From Zetaproteobacteria bacterium (GTDB lineage: Bacteria > Pseudomonadota > Zetaproteobacteria > Mariprofundales > Mariprofundaceae): a DNA stretch of 15,911 bases. Below, in pieces: positions 1-7,272 of the stretch. Position numbers and translations under genes: made by a program. The DNA is taken from contig JAJRVG010000008.1 of the NCBI GenBank assembly GCA_021545595.1, forward strand, positions 1 through 15,911, read 5' to 3'. The notes under the pieces were generated by a model, which saw only the letters and a program-made list of their open reading frames with translations, had not been told where the DNA came from and did no database searches. Each line of letters opens with the position of its first letter. The stretch's first letter is position 1.

Positions 1-117
1 AAACTGGAGTCGCTCGGCTACTCGGTGGAGTGGCACAGTTACCCGATGGAGCACTCCGTCTGTCATGAAGAGATTATTAAAATTGGCCAGTGGATTGTTT
101 CGGTTCTAGGCGATTAG
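1..117 (+). CDS. Alpha/beta-hydrolase (carboxylesterase/phospholipase family), C-terminal fragment
   Basis: The reading frame is open from base 1 to a TAG at 115-117, giving the last 38 residues of a protein whose start lies outside the window. The fragment contains GYSVEWHSYPMEHSVC followed by an EEI..IG.W tail. This matches the C-terminus of small bacterial carboxylesterases/acyl-protein-thioesterase-like hydrolases of the alpha/beta-hydrolase fold. In that family the His of the MEHS motif (bases 52-54) is the catalytic-triad histidine; Ser and Asp would lie upstream, out of view. Such enzymes hydrolyse short-chain esters or phospholipid acyl chains, but the fragment cannot show the substrate. 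It ends 33 bases before the next gene on the same strand, so the two may be co-transcribed. Confidence 0.8.
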   Translation, partial: KLESLGYSVEWHSYPMEHSVCHEEIIKIGQWIVSVLGD

Positions 118-150
118 TGTAATTTTCGGCTGGCTATCAGGGAGAGGAGT

Positions 151-717
151 ATGAGCAATACAAAGGTGATAGATTATGGTCCATTAAGTGAACTGATAGG
201 CGTGTGGAAGGGAGATAAGGGGGTTGATGCAGCTCCGGAACCGGATGGTCTGGGAAACATCCCATATCATGAAACCATTACTTTCACAGCCGTTGGTGAT
301 GTTACCAATGCCGGATCACAGACTCTGTCGGTGGTACGTTATCATCAGGTGGTTCAACGCAAATCAGATGGTGAAGTATTTCATGATGAGATTGGTTACT
401 GGGTGTGGGATGCTAAAGAAAAAACGGTGATGCATTCACTGGCGATTCCCCGTGCCGTTTGTCTGCTGGCCGGAGCTGTATACAGCGGAGAAAAAGATAG
501 TGAAGGAAGTGTTGTGCTGGAAGTCGCCGCAGCTGTTAATGATAAAAACTGGGGCATCATTCAATCACCTTTCATGCAGGAGAAAGCACGTACTACAGGG
601 TTCAGTCATAAGATAACAGTAGGGAATGGAAAACTGTCATATTTTGAAACGACGGTTGTGGATATTTATGGAAAGGTGTTTGAGCATACGGATCAGAATG
701 AGTTGATACGTCAGTGA
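151..717 (+). CDS. Heme-binding beta-barrel protein (nitrobindin-like / FABP-like)
   Basis: A 188-residue protein with no signal peptide or membrane segment, so probably cytoplasmic. It opens with LIGVWKGDKG, the GxWxGxG strand typical of the nitrobindin/THAP4-like family, and continues as alternating beta-strand sequence. It ends TTVVDIYGKVFEHTDQNELIR; H179 sits where the family carries its C-terminal (proximal heme) histidine. Family members bind ferric heme in a 10-stranded barrel and are implicated in NO or peroxynitrite chemistry. That role is known for some relatives and is inferred here. The ATG is preceded by GGAGAGGAG (141-149), a strong ribosome-binding site. Length is normal for bacterial members. 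A short imperfect hairpin (GGG-T-ACAG / CTGT-CCC, 731-752) lies just past the stop but lacks a T-run, so it is at best a weak terminator. Confidence 0.72.
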   Translation: MSNTKVIDYGPLSELIGVWKGDKGVDAAPEPDGLGNIPYHETITFTAVGDVTNAGSQTLSVVRYHQVVQRKSDGEVFHDEIGYWVWDAKEKTVMHSLAIPRAVCLLAGAVYSGEKDSEGSVVLEVAAAVNDKNWGIIQSPFMQEKARTTGFSHKITVGNGKLSYFETTVVDIYGKVFEHTDQNELIRQ

Positions 718-1233
718 GCCTGATTCAATAGGGTACAGGTCACTGCTGTCCCGGATCATTATTAAAACATACTGAAATATCTTTGTGTAACAACGAATCT
801 ACTCAACGGAGGTCGCTTTGAACATGAATAGCGATGGTTGCTACGATGTTATTTCCGTACAGGCTAGAGTCCACTCCCGTCATTCCAGCGAAAGCTGGAA
901 TCCATGGATACCGGATCGAGTCCGGTATGACTGCATCCATGCGTTGCTCTCGACAATTGCTCCTGCATTGTTCTACCTTCGTCCGTCCATGGGCTCGTAC
1001 CTCCTGCATCTGACCCACATGGATGTGGAAAACGCGGAAGATTGTATGGAACCATCTCCGCCATGCAGTCGAAGTCCGGCATGACGCAATCGAACAGGTG
1101 GGACAGTAGTGGGTACAGGTTGGCTCAAATCAGATGATGACTTTACTACACCTCCGGGTGATTGACTGGCTGAAATATTTTCATACAAATGACTGCTTTC
1201 AGCTTCTACTTGAAACGCCATTCAAGGATATGA
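718..1233. other. Non-coding interval with REP-like repeat
   Basis: These 516 bases separate two convergently transcribed genes. No convincing gene was found: the frames that stay open here translate the REP-like element described separately. A perfect GGAGG (808-812) sits 5 bases before a TTG (818) and 11 bases before an ATG (824). The frame that follows runs straight into the repeat, so it may be the head of a disrupted gene. The motif gggtacaggt occurs twice (731-740 and 1110-1119). A small perfect stem CTTGAA/TTCAAG with a 6-base loop lies at 1209-1226, just beyond the minus-strand gene that ends at 1234. It has no T-tract, so any terminator role is weak. Confidence 0.6.
879..931. repeat. 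REP-like double-hairpin palindromic element
   Basis: The element has two perfect stem-loops in tandem. ATTCCAGC/GCTGGAAT (882-889 and 894-901) has a GAAA loop. ATACCGGA/TCCGGTAT (908-915 and 921-928) has a TCGAG loop. The whole is bracketed by GTCAT (879-883) and ATGAC (927-931), which pair with each other. The sequence GTCATTCCAGCGAAAGCTGG is characteristic of dispersed REP/MITE-like palindromes seen in many proteobacterial genomes; the spurious translation FAGMTG on one strand is a familiar sign. A truncated relative (tcgaagtccggcatgac) lies at 1069-1085. Such elements often sit beyond 3' ends of convergent genes and are mobilised by REP-associated tyrosine transposases; none is present here. 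Confidence 0.75.
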
Positions 1234-1692
1234 TTAGTAGCGGGTATAGACCTCGGTAGAGCCATCCTTTTTAAAGGCAATTACGTTGTAGCCTTTTGGT
1301 GGCAGTCCTTCAGCCTGCATGCCGGGGGATTTCATCGGCATGCCGGGAGCAGTCAGTCCGACAATGTCAGCAGGCTTCTCCCTGAGCAGGCGTTTCACAT
1401 CCGCAGCAGGTACATGCCCTTCAATCACATAGCCGCCAATCAGGGCGGTATGGCATGAGGCCAGTTTATTGGGGACACCGTTGGCAACTTTGATGCGGCC
1501 CATATCATTATCGTGGATTTCTGTTGTTACATTGAACCCCTCATCCCGCATATGTTTGATCCAGCCATCGCAGCAGGCGCAGGTGGATGATTTATAGACC
1601 ACAGCCTCGGTTGCGGTGGCAGTCGTCTCAGCTGAGCAGCTGATGAGCAGAGCGATGGCAATAATATATACGGGAAGCAATAAATTTTTCAT
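1234..1692 (-). CDS. DUF411 periplasmic metal-binding lipoprotein, CopG-like
   Basis: A 152-residue protein. The N-terminus has a hydrophobic segment ending in the lipobox LLISC (C19), so the mature protein is probably lipid-anchored and faces the periplasm. The domain starts with VVYKSSTCACCDGW; CACC (38-41) is the CxCC motif of the DUF411 family. Further candidate ligands are the Cys-His pair at 80-81 and a Met-rich stretch, APGMPMKSPGM. Pseudomonas CopG, a DUF411 member from copper-resistance operons, binds copper through CxCC. Copper binding here is inferred from that family and from the Cu-ATPase two genes upstream. It is the last gene of the minus-strand run and lies 117 bases after the ZIP-like gene, so it may also have its own promoter. 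The SD is modest (GAGAG, about 8 bases before ATG). Confidence 0.85.
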   Translation of the reverse strand: MKNLLLPVYIIAIALLISCSAETTATATEAVVYKSSTCACCDGWIKHMRDEGFNVTTEIHDNDMGRIKVANGVPNKLASCHTALIGGYVIEGHVPAADVKRLLREKPADIVGLTAPGMPMKSPGMQAEGLPPKGYNVIAFKKDGSTEVYTRY

Positions 1693-1809
1693 GATAGGAC
1701 TCTCATGTTTATGGATAATTTTGCAACGGAAAATCGTTCGGGAAGAAAGTGAATGCTATAGTAATATTTTGCTTTTGAATATTCGAGCTGCTGACCATTT
1801 TGCATAGAC

Positions 1810-2520
1810 CTATCCTACCAGTTTTTGTCCAAGCATCCCTACAAGGAAGCCCAGAGATGCCCCCAGTGCAGGGCTCCAGTGATTTTCCATCGTGGACATA
1901 GGGGCAATGTCCTGAAATGTTAAATATATGATACCACCACCGGCAAATAGCATGAGAGAGGCAATGGTGGTTGGCTGGTTATGCAGAAGGATGAATCCCA
2001 CGCAGGAGCCGACAACACCGATAAGACTCAGAGGCAGTAGAATTAACAGAGCTCTGTTGGGAGAGATACCCTTGTTTACCAGCTCTTTGAAAGAGTTGAA
2101 ACCTTCTGGAAGGTTTTGCAGGCCAATGAAGATGGCCAGCAACAGTCCAAGGTTTTTGTCGTGGGCAAAAACAGCGCCCAAAGCAATTGCCTCCGGAATG
2201 AAATCCATCAGCATGGCCATCAGTTGAGCTATTGGTTTACTACTGCGGCTAATCTGCCGATCAATCCAAAAGAAAACGAAGGCACCAAGCAGAAAGAAAA
2301 ATGCCAGATAGGGGATAGGGAGCAGTTCTATGCCCTGTGGTGTTAAGACAAAGGCAACAGCAGCAATCAGCACGCCTCCGCCAAATGCTATAATGGCATG
2401 AAGGATTCGCTCCTTCATCAGGCTATCCTGAAAATGATCCAGCCTCGACAGTATGCCACCAACAAGGATAGTAATGCCGGATGCCAACGCATAAATACCT
2501 ACGGTTGCCAGATGTTCCAT
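1810..2520 (-). CDS. ZIP-family-like metal transporter
   Basis: A 236-residue polytopic inner-membrane protein with about eight hydrophobic segments, a normal size for a bacterial ZIP. The two signature helices are recognisable as MDFIPEAIALG (TM4) and LQNLPEGFNSF (TM5). In ZupT-type ZIPs these read HNxPEG, and the histidine takes part in the binuclear metal site. Here the TM4 His is Asp and the TM5 His is Gln, while Pro-Glu is kept, so substrate or direction of transport may differ from zinc uptake. The gene follows the Cu-ATPase by 88 bases on the same strand with no obvious terminator between, suggesting co-transcription. Family assignment is fairly firm; the metal is not known. The ATG lacks a strong SD. 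Confidence 0.78.
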   Translation of the reverse strand: MEHLATVGIYALASGITILVGGILSRLDHFQDSLMKERILHAIIAFGGGVLIAAVAFVLTPQGIELLPIPYLAFFFLLGAFVFFWIDRQISRSSKPIAQLMAMLMDFIPEAIALGAVFAHDKNLGLLLAIFIGLQNLPEGFNSFKELVNKGISPNRALLILLPLSLIGVVGSCVGFILLHNQPTTIASLMLFAGGGIIYLTFQDIAPMSTMENHWSPALGASLGFLVGMLGQKLVG

Positions 2521-2608
2521 AGCCGCTTACATCCTGTTCAATCTGGTATAGAACATCGTGGCTTCGGGGGGATGCTTGCAGACATGTTCAGCAGGGTTTC
2601 ATGTTCGC

Positions 2609-5152
2609 CTACAGCTTCACTTTGCGCAGCCGAAGTGCATTGGTAATTACCGATACTGAACTGAAACTCATGGCTGCTGCTGCTATCACGGGTGACAATA
2701 ACAATCCAAACACCGGATAAAGCACTCCGGCAGCGATGGGCACACCCGCCGAGTTGTAAACAAAAGCAAAAAAGAGATTTTGACGGATATTTGTCATCGT
2801 TGCGCGGGAGAGGCGGCGGGCACGCACAATACCGGTCAGATCACCTTTAATCAGCGTCACGCCTGCCGACTCCATGGCGACGTCTGTACCGGTCCCCATG
2901 GCAATACCGACATGCGCCTGTGCCAGTGCCGGCGCATCGTTGATGCCATCACCAGCCATAGCCACGATTTTGCCTTCATCCTGTAGTTTTTTAACTACAG
3001 CCGCCTTTTGATCCGGCAGCACATCGGCTTCAAAACGCTCAATGCCGAGCCTGGTGGCAACAGCCGTGGCGGTATTGTGATTATCACCTGTCAGCATCAC
3101 CACTTCAATGCCCTCATCGTGCAGCTCTTTGATGGCATCAGGTGTGGACATTTTGACCGGATCAGAGACACCGATCAGCCCTGCGAGCACGCCATTTGCC
3201 GCAAGATACATGACTGTTTCACCACCAAGCTGGTGCTCTTCAACCTTTGAGGCGATGCCGGAGATGTTAATATTACTCTCCTGCATCAGTTTCGCATTGC
3301 CCAGCAGTATTGCTTTGCCGTCGACCGTGGCGCTAACACCTTTACCTGTCACTGCTGTAAAATCTTCAACGGTTTTCAGCTCCAGTTGACGCTCCCCGGC
3401 ACCTGCAATAATAGCTGCTGCCAGCGGGTGTTCACTGGCGCGCTCTATGCTTGCCGCCAGACTCAGTATTTCATCTTCAGACAGTGAATCCGTGGCAAGG
3501 GTTGTGGTCAGAGTTGGCTTGCCTTCGGTCAGTGTGCCGGTTTTGTCCACGACAACCGTGTCCACCTTCTCCATGATTTCCAGTGATTCAGCATTTTTAA
3601 TCAGCACTCCGGCAGTGGCTCCACGCCCTGTGCCCACCATGATCGAGATCGGTGTAGCCAGCCCCAGTGCACAGGGGCAGGCGATAATCAATACTGCCAC
3701 GGCATTGATGATGGCATGTGCCAGGCGTGGCTCAGGGCCAACAAAAAACCATGTGCCAAAGGCAAGCAGGGCAATGCCAATGACAACGGGCACAAAATAA
3801 CCGGCCACAGTATCGGCCATTTTCTGAATCGGAGCCCGTGAGCGCTGGGCTTCGGCAACCATGCTCACTATCTGTGACAGCAGTGTGTCTGCTCCCACTT
3901 TCTCAGCACGCATCAGCAACGAACCATTGGCGTTGATGGTCGCACCGATCAGTTTTTCTCCGGCGAACTTTTCTACAGGGACGGGTTCACCGGTGACCAT
4001 TGATTCGTCCACGTTACTCTCGCCTTCAGTGACCACACCATCTACCGGCACTTTCTCACCCGGACGGATACGCAGAATGTTACCCACCTGCACATCCTCA
4101 AGCGGCACATCAATTTCACTGCCATCTTCTTTGACTAACCGCGCCGTTTTCGGAGTCATGCCAAGTAGCAGTTTGATGGCCTCATTGGTGCGTGAACGGG
4201 CGCGCAGCTCCAACACCTGGCCAAGTAGTACCAGTGCAGTAATCACGGCGGCGGCTTCGAAATAGACATCAACAAGCGCTTTCCCATTGGCACCCTCCAT
4301 CTGCATGACAGGGGGGAACAGTCCGGGAGCGAGCAGTGCCACCATGCTATAGACCCATGCCACACCGACACCGAGTCCAATCAGCGTGAACATGTTCAGA
4401 TTCCATGTTTTCAGGGAGAGTGCAAAGCGCTCGAAGAATGGCCATCCACCCCACAACACCACAGGGGTCGCCAATACAAATTCGATCCACTGCACCATGC
4501 CCATATTCAGACCGGACGGGAGCCATGATGGTGTAAGATCAGCGACCATGGCCAGCACGAACACCGGCAGGGCCAGTACCGAGCTGACTCTGAAACGGCG
4601 GCTCATATCATCCAGTTCAGCATTATCCTCCTCAGCCGCGACTGTGCGCGGTTCCAGAGCCATGCCACATTTCGGGCAGCTTCCGGGTTGATCACTGATG
4701 ACTTCAGGGTGCATGGGGCAAATATATTCAGTTTTTTCAGCGATGACCGGAATGTCCACAGGTTCCAGAGCCATGCCACACTTAGGGCAACTACCGGGGC
4801 CTTGCTGTTCAATCTCCGGATGCATCGGGCAGGTAAACTGGCCGGTGACGGTTTTCGAAATCGATGAGGCAGGTTGATTCTTTTCGCCGGTATACTGAGA
4901 TGGGTTGGCTGAGAACTTATGCAGACACTTCTCACTGCAGAAACGGTAGCTCTGCTCGTCATGTTTAATTCGGTGCGGTGACTCGGGTTTGACGTTCATC
5001 CCACAGACAGGATCAATGGCGAACTGTTCGGGTTCGGTATTAAATTTTTCCAGGCAGTGTGCGCTGCAGAAGTGCCACACATGCCCATCATACTCCACGC
5101 GATGGGGGGATGTTGGCTTTACATGCATACCGCACACCGGATCAATATTCAT
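2609..5152 (-). CDS. Copper-translocating P1B-type ATPase with N-terminal YHS x2 and HMBD x2
   Basis: About 847 residues. This inner-membrane pump exports a soft metal, most likely Cu(I), using ATP. Order of domains (GTG-based numbering, subtract 1 for ATG): YHS 1 (DPVCGM, 5-10; FCSAHC, 29-34); YHS 2 (DPVCGM, 48-53; FCSEKC, 72-77); two heavy-metal-binding domains, CPMHPE...GSCPKCGMALEP (109-132 and 146-169); transmembrane helices; actuator TGE (388-390); CPC (493-495); phosphorylation site DKTGTLT (D537); HP (576-577); GDGINDAP (735-742). TM7 carries YN (800-801) and TM8 MSFSS (829-833), the Cu(+)-ATPase (P1B-1) ligand pattern. No GMxCxxC HMA domain is present. GTG at 5155 is possible, but I chose ATG 5152: it overlaps the upstream TGA as TGATG and has AGGAG 7 bases before it, implying translational coupling to the b561 gene. 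Confidence 0.95.
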   Translation of the reverse strand: MNIDPVCGMHVKPTSPHRVEYDGHVWHFCSAHCLEKFNTEPEQFAIDPVCGMNVKPESPHRIKHDEQSYRFCSEKCLHKFSANPSQYTGEKNQPASSISKTVTGQFTCPMHPEIEQQGPGSCPKCGMALEPVDIPVIAEKTEYICPMHPEVISDQPGSCPKCGMALEPRTVAAEEDNAELDDMSRRFRVSSVLALPVFVLAMVADLTPSWLPSGLNMGMVQWIEFVLATPVVLWGGWPFFERFALSLKTWNLNMFTLIGLGVGVAWVYSMVALLAPGLFPPVMQMEGANGKALVDVYFEAAAVITALVLLGQVLELRARSRTNEAIKLLLGMTPKTARLVKEDGSEIDVPLEDVQVGNILRIRPGEKVPVDGVVTEGESNVDESMVTGEPVPVEKFAGEKLIGATINANGSLLMRAEKVGADTLLSQIVSMVAEAQRSRAPIQKMADTVAGYFVPVVIGIALLAFGTWFFVGPEPRLAHAIINAVAVLIIACPCALGLATPISIMVGTGRGATAGVLIKNAESLEIMEKVDTVVVDKTGTLTEGKPTLTTTLATDSLSEDEILSLAASIERASEHPLAAAIIAGAGERQLELKTVEDFTAVTGKGVSATVDGKAILLGNAKLMQESNINISGIASKVEEHQLGGETVMYLAANGVLAGLIGVSDPVKMSTPDAIKELHDEGIEVVMLTGDNHNTATAVATRLGIERFEADVLPDQKAAVVKKLQDEGKIVAMAGDGINDAPALAQAHVGIAMGTGTDVAMESAGVTLIKGDLTGIVRARRLSRATMTNIRQNLFFAFVYNSAGVPIAAGVLYPVFGLLLSPVIAAAAMSFSSVSVITNALRLRKVKL

Positions 5153-5937
5153 CACTTATCTCCTTGAGATACAATCATTCTTTTCACTAAAGGCAGTATC
5201 CGGGCAAATACCGGGTCGCCTGCTCGTGCATGCATCAGCGCCATTGAAATATGGCCTGCCAAATATAATAGCAGAACTGTAGCAACAGATGAGTGTATCC
5301 CCATCAATATTTCTGCCTGATAGGGAACCGTGCTGCCGGGGCCTCCCCATAAATTCCAAATAATTGAGCCTGTCATTGCCATCATAGTCATGATAAGAAG
5401 CCCCAACATCTCAAACACCAAAGACAAGGCATTGCCCGGCTCCGGCAAGGCTCTTTTGTTCAATATCATCAAGGGGATATCTTTTGCTATCAACAAAGCT
5501 TCACGCCAGTGCTGCAGGGAAAAAAGAACAGACAGTTGCCGCTTACGAGGGCTACCTCTAAGTAAAATAGCCCATATTAAATTCGCCAATACAATGAGCA
5601 CGACGGCCAGCCCCCCTGTTCGATGTGTCTGCATAAGAAATCGCTCCAGCTCTCCATCTTTATGGTCTGACAGGGGCACTGCTACTGTTTTAGACAGCTG
5701 GTTCGATGTCTGTTTGTTGTGCTCTCCAGCATTATGAGCGGAAGGAGTTGTCTCTGTAGTGCCAGATGCATGGCTTGGGGTCTGTCCGCCATGTTTGCCA
5801 GGTTGATGATCAGGATGAGCCATGAAGATGGCTAGAAACAGTTGAAATATCACACCCAGCACGAGGCCTGCATGCAGCCAGCGGGTTATCGGATGATATC
5901 CTGCTTCATTTGAATTTATCACTTTATTTCTCTCCAT
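5152..5937 (-). CDS. Cytochrome b561-family membrane protein with His-rich loop
   Basis: A 261-residue protein with four hydrophobic helices (about 23-41, 107-127, 170-195, 215-236), matching the prokaryotic b561/Ni-Fe-hydrogenase cytochrome b fold. Candidate heme ligands are H22 (RWLHAGL), H105 (THRTGGL), H215 and H229 (in HSSVATVLLLYLAGHI). Between helices 1 and 2 lies an unusual hydrophilic insert (about 41-95) with many His and no fixed motif, which could bind metal ions. By the positive-inside rule I would place it in the periplasm, but this is a guess. It lies between a cytochrome c gene and the Cu-ATPase and overlaps both, so a redox step linked to copper handling is inferred. ATG 5937 overlaps the upstream gene by 14 bases and lacks an SD. 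GTG 5922 has GGAGAG 7 bases before it and is a credible alternative start (256 residues). Confidence 0.82.
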   Translation of the reverse strand: MERNKVINSNEAGYHPITRWLHAGLVLGVIFQLFLAIFMAHPDHQPGKHGGQTPSHASGTTETTPSAHNAGEHNKQTSNQLSKTVAVPLSDHKDGELERFLMQTHRTGGLAVVLIVLANLIWAILLRGSPRKRQLSVLFSLQHWREALLIAKDIPLMILNKRALPEPGNALSLVFEMLGLLIMTMMAMTGSIIWNLWGGPGSTVPYQAEILMGIHSSVATVLLLYLAGHISMALMHARAGDPVFARILPLVKRMIVSQGDK

Positions 5938-6403
5938 TTTCAGATGTCAGGATGAACTTGCCTGAACTTTTCTGTGGTTGATTCCTTTGCTCCCACAGGC
6001 GATATGTTCCATTACTCCATAAACTTTGAAACCATGCAATAGCAGCCAGTTGTTCATTGTCTTTCAGGCGTCCTTGAAAGCCCGGCATTTTACCATCGTA
6101 GAGAGAGCCACCCTTCTGAACGATCTCAGTAAGCAATGCGAGAGAGTGATGCCACGCGTGTGCTGTGCCATTAAGCGGTGGCGGTGGATATGAACCATTC
6201 GGTAGGCGCCTTTGCCAGTCTGCAACCAATCCCTGTGCACGGTTGCCATGGCAGGAAGCACAGTTGTCAGCAAATATGCGCTCACCCAGTCTGATTTGAT
6301 CATCTGTATACCATCGTCCGGTGATTGAATGATCCGAAACTGATGCATCACATGATACAAGCAGGGGTAGTAATAAACAGAATGTCTCTTTGATTCGAAT
6401 CAT
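5924..6403 (-). CDS. Monoheme cytochrome c lipoprotein
   Basis: A 159-residue protein. The leader ends in the lipobox LLVSC (C18), so it should be exported and lipid-anchored. The heme attachment motif CASCH is at 48-52, in the context LGERIFADNCASCHGNRAQG, typical of class I cytochrome c. The distal axial Met is probably M106 in GKMPGFQGRL, and a C-terminal helix (IAWFQSLW) completes the fold. It probably exchanges electrons with the b561 protein encoded immediately downstream, which overlaps it by 14 bases. Its ATG has no evident SD and overlaps the stop of a 29-codon frame (ATGA), so translation may depend on coupling. Heme attachment is secure from the motif; the partner and electron direction are inferred. 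Confidence 0.88.
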   Translation of the reverse strand: MIRIKETFCLLLPLLVSCDASVSDHSITGRWYTDDQIRLGERIFADNCASCHGNRAQGLVADWQRRLPNGSYPPPPLNGTAHAWHHSLALLTEIVQKGGSLYDGKMPGFQGRLKDNEQLAAIAWFQSLWSNGTYRLWEQRNQPQKSSGKFILTSENGEK

Positions 6404-6489
6404 GATGGGGTATCACTTGCCCGCGAGTTTCCGGCCAGCAACAGACTGGTGACATGTCCGACCGCAACAAGAGAAATTCTAGGGCTCAT
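6400..6489 (-). CDS. Possible 29-residue coupled small ORF
   Basis: An ATG at 6489 opens a 29-codon frame ending in TGA at 6400-6402. Its start overlaps the last codons of the YHS gene (stop 6479-6481) and its stop overlaps the cytochrome c ATG as ATGA. An SD-like AGAGG lies about 7 bases before the ATG. The peptide has a mildly hydrophobic stretch (ISLVAVGHVTSLLLAG) then SRASDTPS, so it could be a tiny membrane peptide, a leader that couples translation to the cytochrome gene, or a decayed signal-peptide remnant. No homologue is recognised. Confidence is low: the argument is spacing and the lack of any other SD for the cytochrome gene. Confidence 0.3.
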   Translation of the reverse strand: MSPRISLVAVGHVTSLLLAGNSRASDTPS

Positions 6490-6775
6490 GATCTGCCTCT
6501 TTCTCTTGTTTGTGCATAAAAAAGGATGGCTGATCATCAAACTGATCCAGGCATTTTCGAGAGCAGAAGCGATACAGATTACTCTCATGCATCACGCCAT
6601 ACCCCTCATTCTGGTTCACCTCTTTGCCGCATACCGGGTCAGTAAATTTCGCATCGCGCGCATTTCTATGATCGTGACTATCATGGTGACCATGGATCAT
6701 GTGGGCACCACACCCATAGCGCATCATTACGTAGAAAAACAGTGCAAACAGTAAAAATGAACTTAAGCCTTCCAT
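6479..6775 (-). CDS. Membrane-anchored YHS-domain protein with His-rich linker
   Basis: A 98-residue protein. An N-terminal hydrophobic helix (about 4-20) is followed by a His-rich linker (HMIHGHHDSHDH, 25-36). A YHS domain follows with DPVCGKEV (46-53) and YRFCSRKC (68-75), whose cysteines are the expected metal ligands. YHS domains are small TRASH-like modules common in heavy-metal pumps and chaperones. This one probably sits at the inner membrane and could pass metal to the two YHS domains of the ATPase encoded three genes downstream; that is inference. It is the first gene after the MerR-type promoter at 6809-6840 and so heads the ATPase unit. Confidence 0.8.
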   Translation of the reverse strand: MEGLSSFLLFALFFYVMMRYGCGAHMIHGHHDSHDHRNARDAKFTDPVCGKEVNQNEGYGVMHESNLYRFCSRKCLDQFDDQPSFFMHKQEKEADHEP

Positions 6776-6808
6776 GCCTGTCTCCTTACAAAGGTACCTG
6801 CATAGATG

Positions 6809-6840
6809 ATTCTACACCCTGTGTGTTACACTCAGGTCAA
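6809..6840 (-). promoter_or_regulatory. MerR-type promoter/operator upstream of the YHS-cyt-ATPase unit
   Basis: Reading the minus strand, TTGACC (6840-6835) and TAGAAT (6814-6809) are separated by 20 bases. That is longer than the usual 17 and characteristic of MerR-family promoters, which the regulator untwists. The spacer holds a 19-bp dyad (plus strand CCTGTGTGTTACACTCAGG, 6818-6836) with 9-base arms and one mismatch. The -35 overlaps the TGA stop of the merR gene (6837-6839). A nearly identical site lies at 10065-10096. Family knowledge predicts metal-activated transcription of the downstream genes. Confidence 0.8.
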
Positions 6841-7250
6841 GCATCTTCTGTAAACGACTCAATCAGATGGCAGACTGAATCTCCGTCAGGAATACCATCC
6901 GGTTTGCTTTCCCACTCTTTGAGCGCTGACTCCATGCGCTTCTGCAGAGCGGTCAACGTTATGATTTTTTCCCTGTTTGCTTTGATTCGATGTTGAATAA
7001 AATCGCGCACCATAGGGCAGGGTGAATCACCCTTCATGCTGTGATGAAGAACCTGCTCTATCTCAGCCAGTGTATACCCCAGTAGTTTTGCCTGCCGAAT
7101 AAAACGAAGCTTTTGAATATCATCAAATTTAAAAAGTTTATATCCATTTTCAGGGTGTCTCTCGGGCTGTAACAGACCCATTCTGGCATAGTAACGAACA
7201 GTTTCAGGGGTCACATTGCAACGTGTTGCCAACTGGCTGACGGTTAACAT
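6837..7250 (-). CDS. MerR-family metal-responsive transcriptional regulator
   Basis: A 137-residue protein. The N-terminal winged helix-turn-helix begins LTVSQLATRCNVTPETVRYY, with wing residues around GYKLFKFDDI. A long dimerisation helix follows (about 80-115), then a C-terminal metal-binding loop. Cysteines that could ligate metal are C78 (SPCPMVRDF) and C127 (DSVCHLIES), matching MerR/ZntR-type positions near 82 and 126; the third Cys of MerR (position 117) is absent. The metal is therefore uncertain: Cu, Zn, Cd and Pb are all possible, and gene context favours copper. Such proteins bind a dyad within a stretched spacer and activate transcription when metal-bound. Two matching dyads flank its gene set. 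It follows the YHS/HMA gene by 22 bases and is the last gene of that unit. Confidence 0.9.
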   Translation of the reverse strand: MLTVSQLATRCNVTPETVRYYARMGLLQPERHPENGYKLFKFDDIQKLRFIRQAKLLGYTLAEIEQVLHHSMKGDSPCPMVRDFIQHRIKANREKIITLTALQKRMESALKEWESKPDGIPDGDSVCHLIESFTEDA

Positions 7251-7272
7251 ATTATTTTTGGTGCCATAGCTT

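Noticed and set aside
803..1221. Several overlapping short open frames on both strands of the 718-1233 interval
   Set aside because: They translate the REP-like element (for example FAGMTG and SSESWNP strings, well-known spurious products) and lack a conserved-looking domain.
3447..4265. Long plus-strand open frames inside the Cu-ATPase gene
   Set aside because: Ser/Thr/Pro-rich shadow frames opposite a strongly conserved ATPase; no start signal or recognisable domain.
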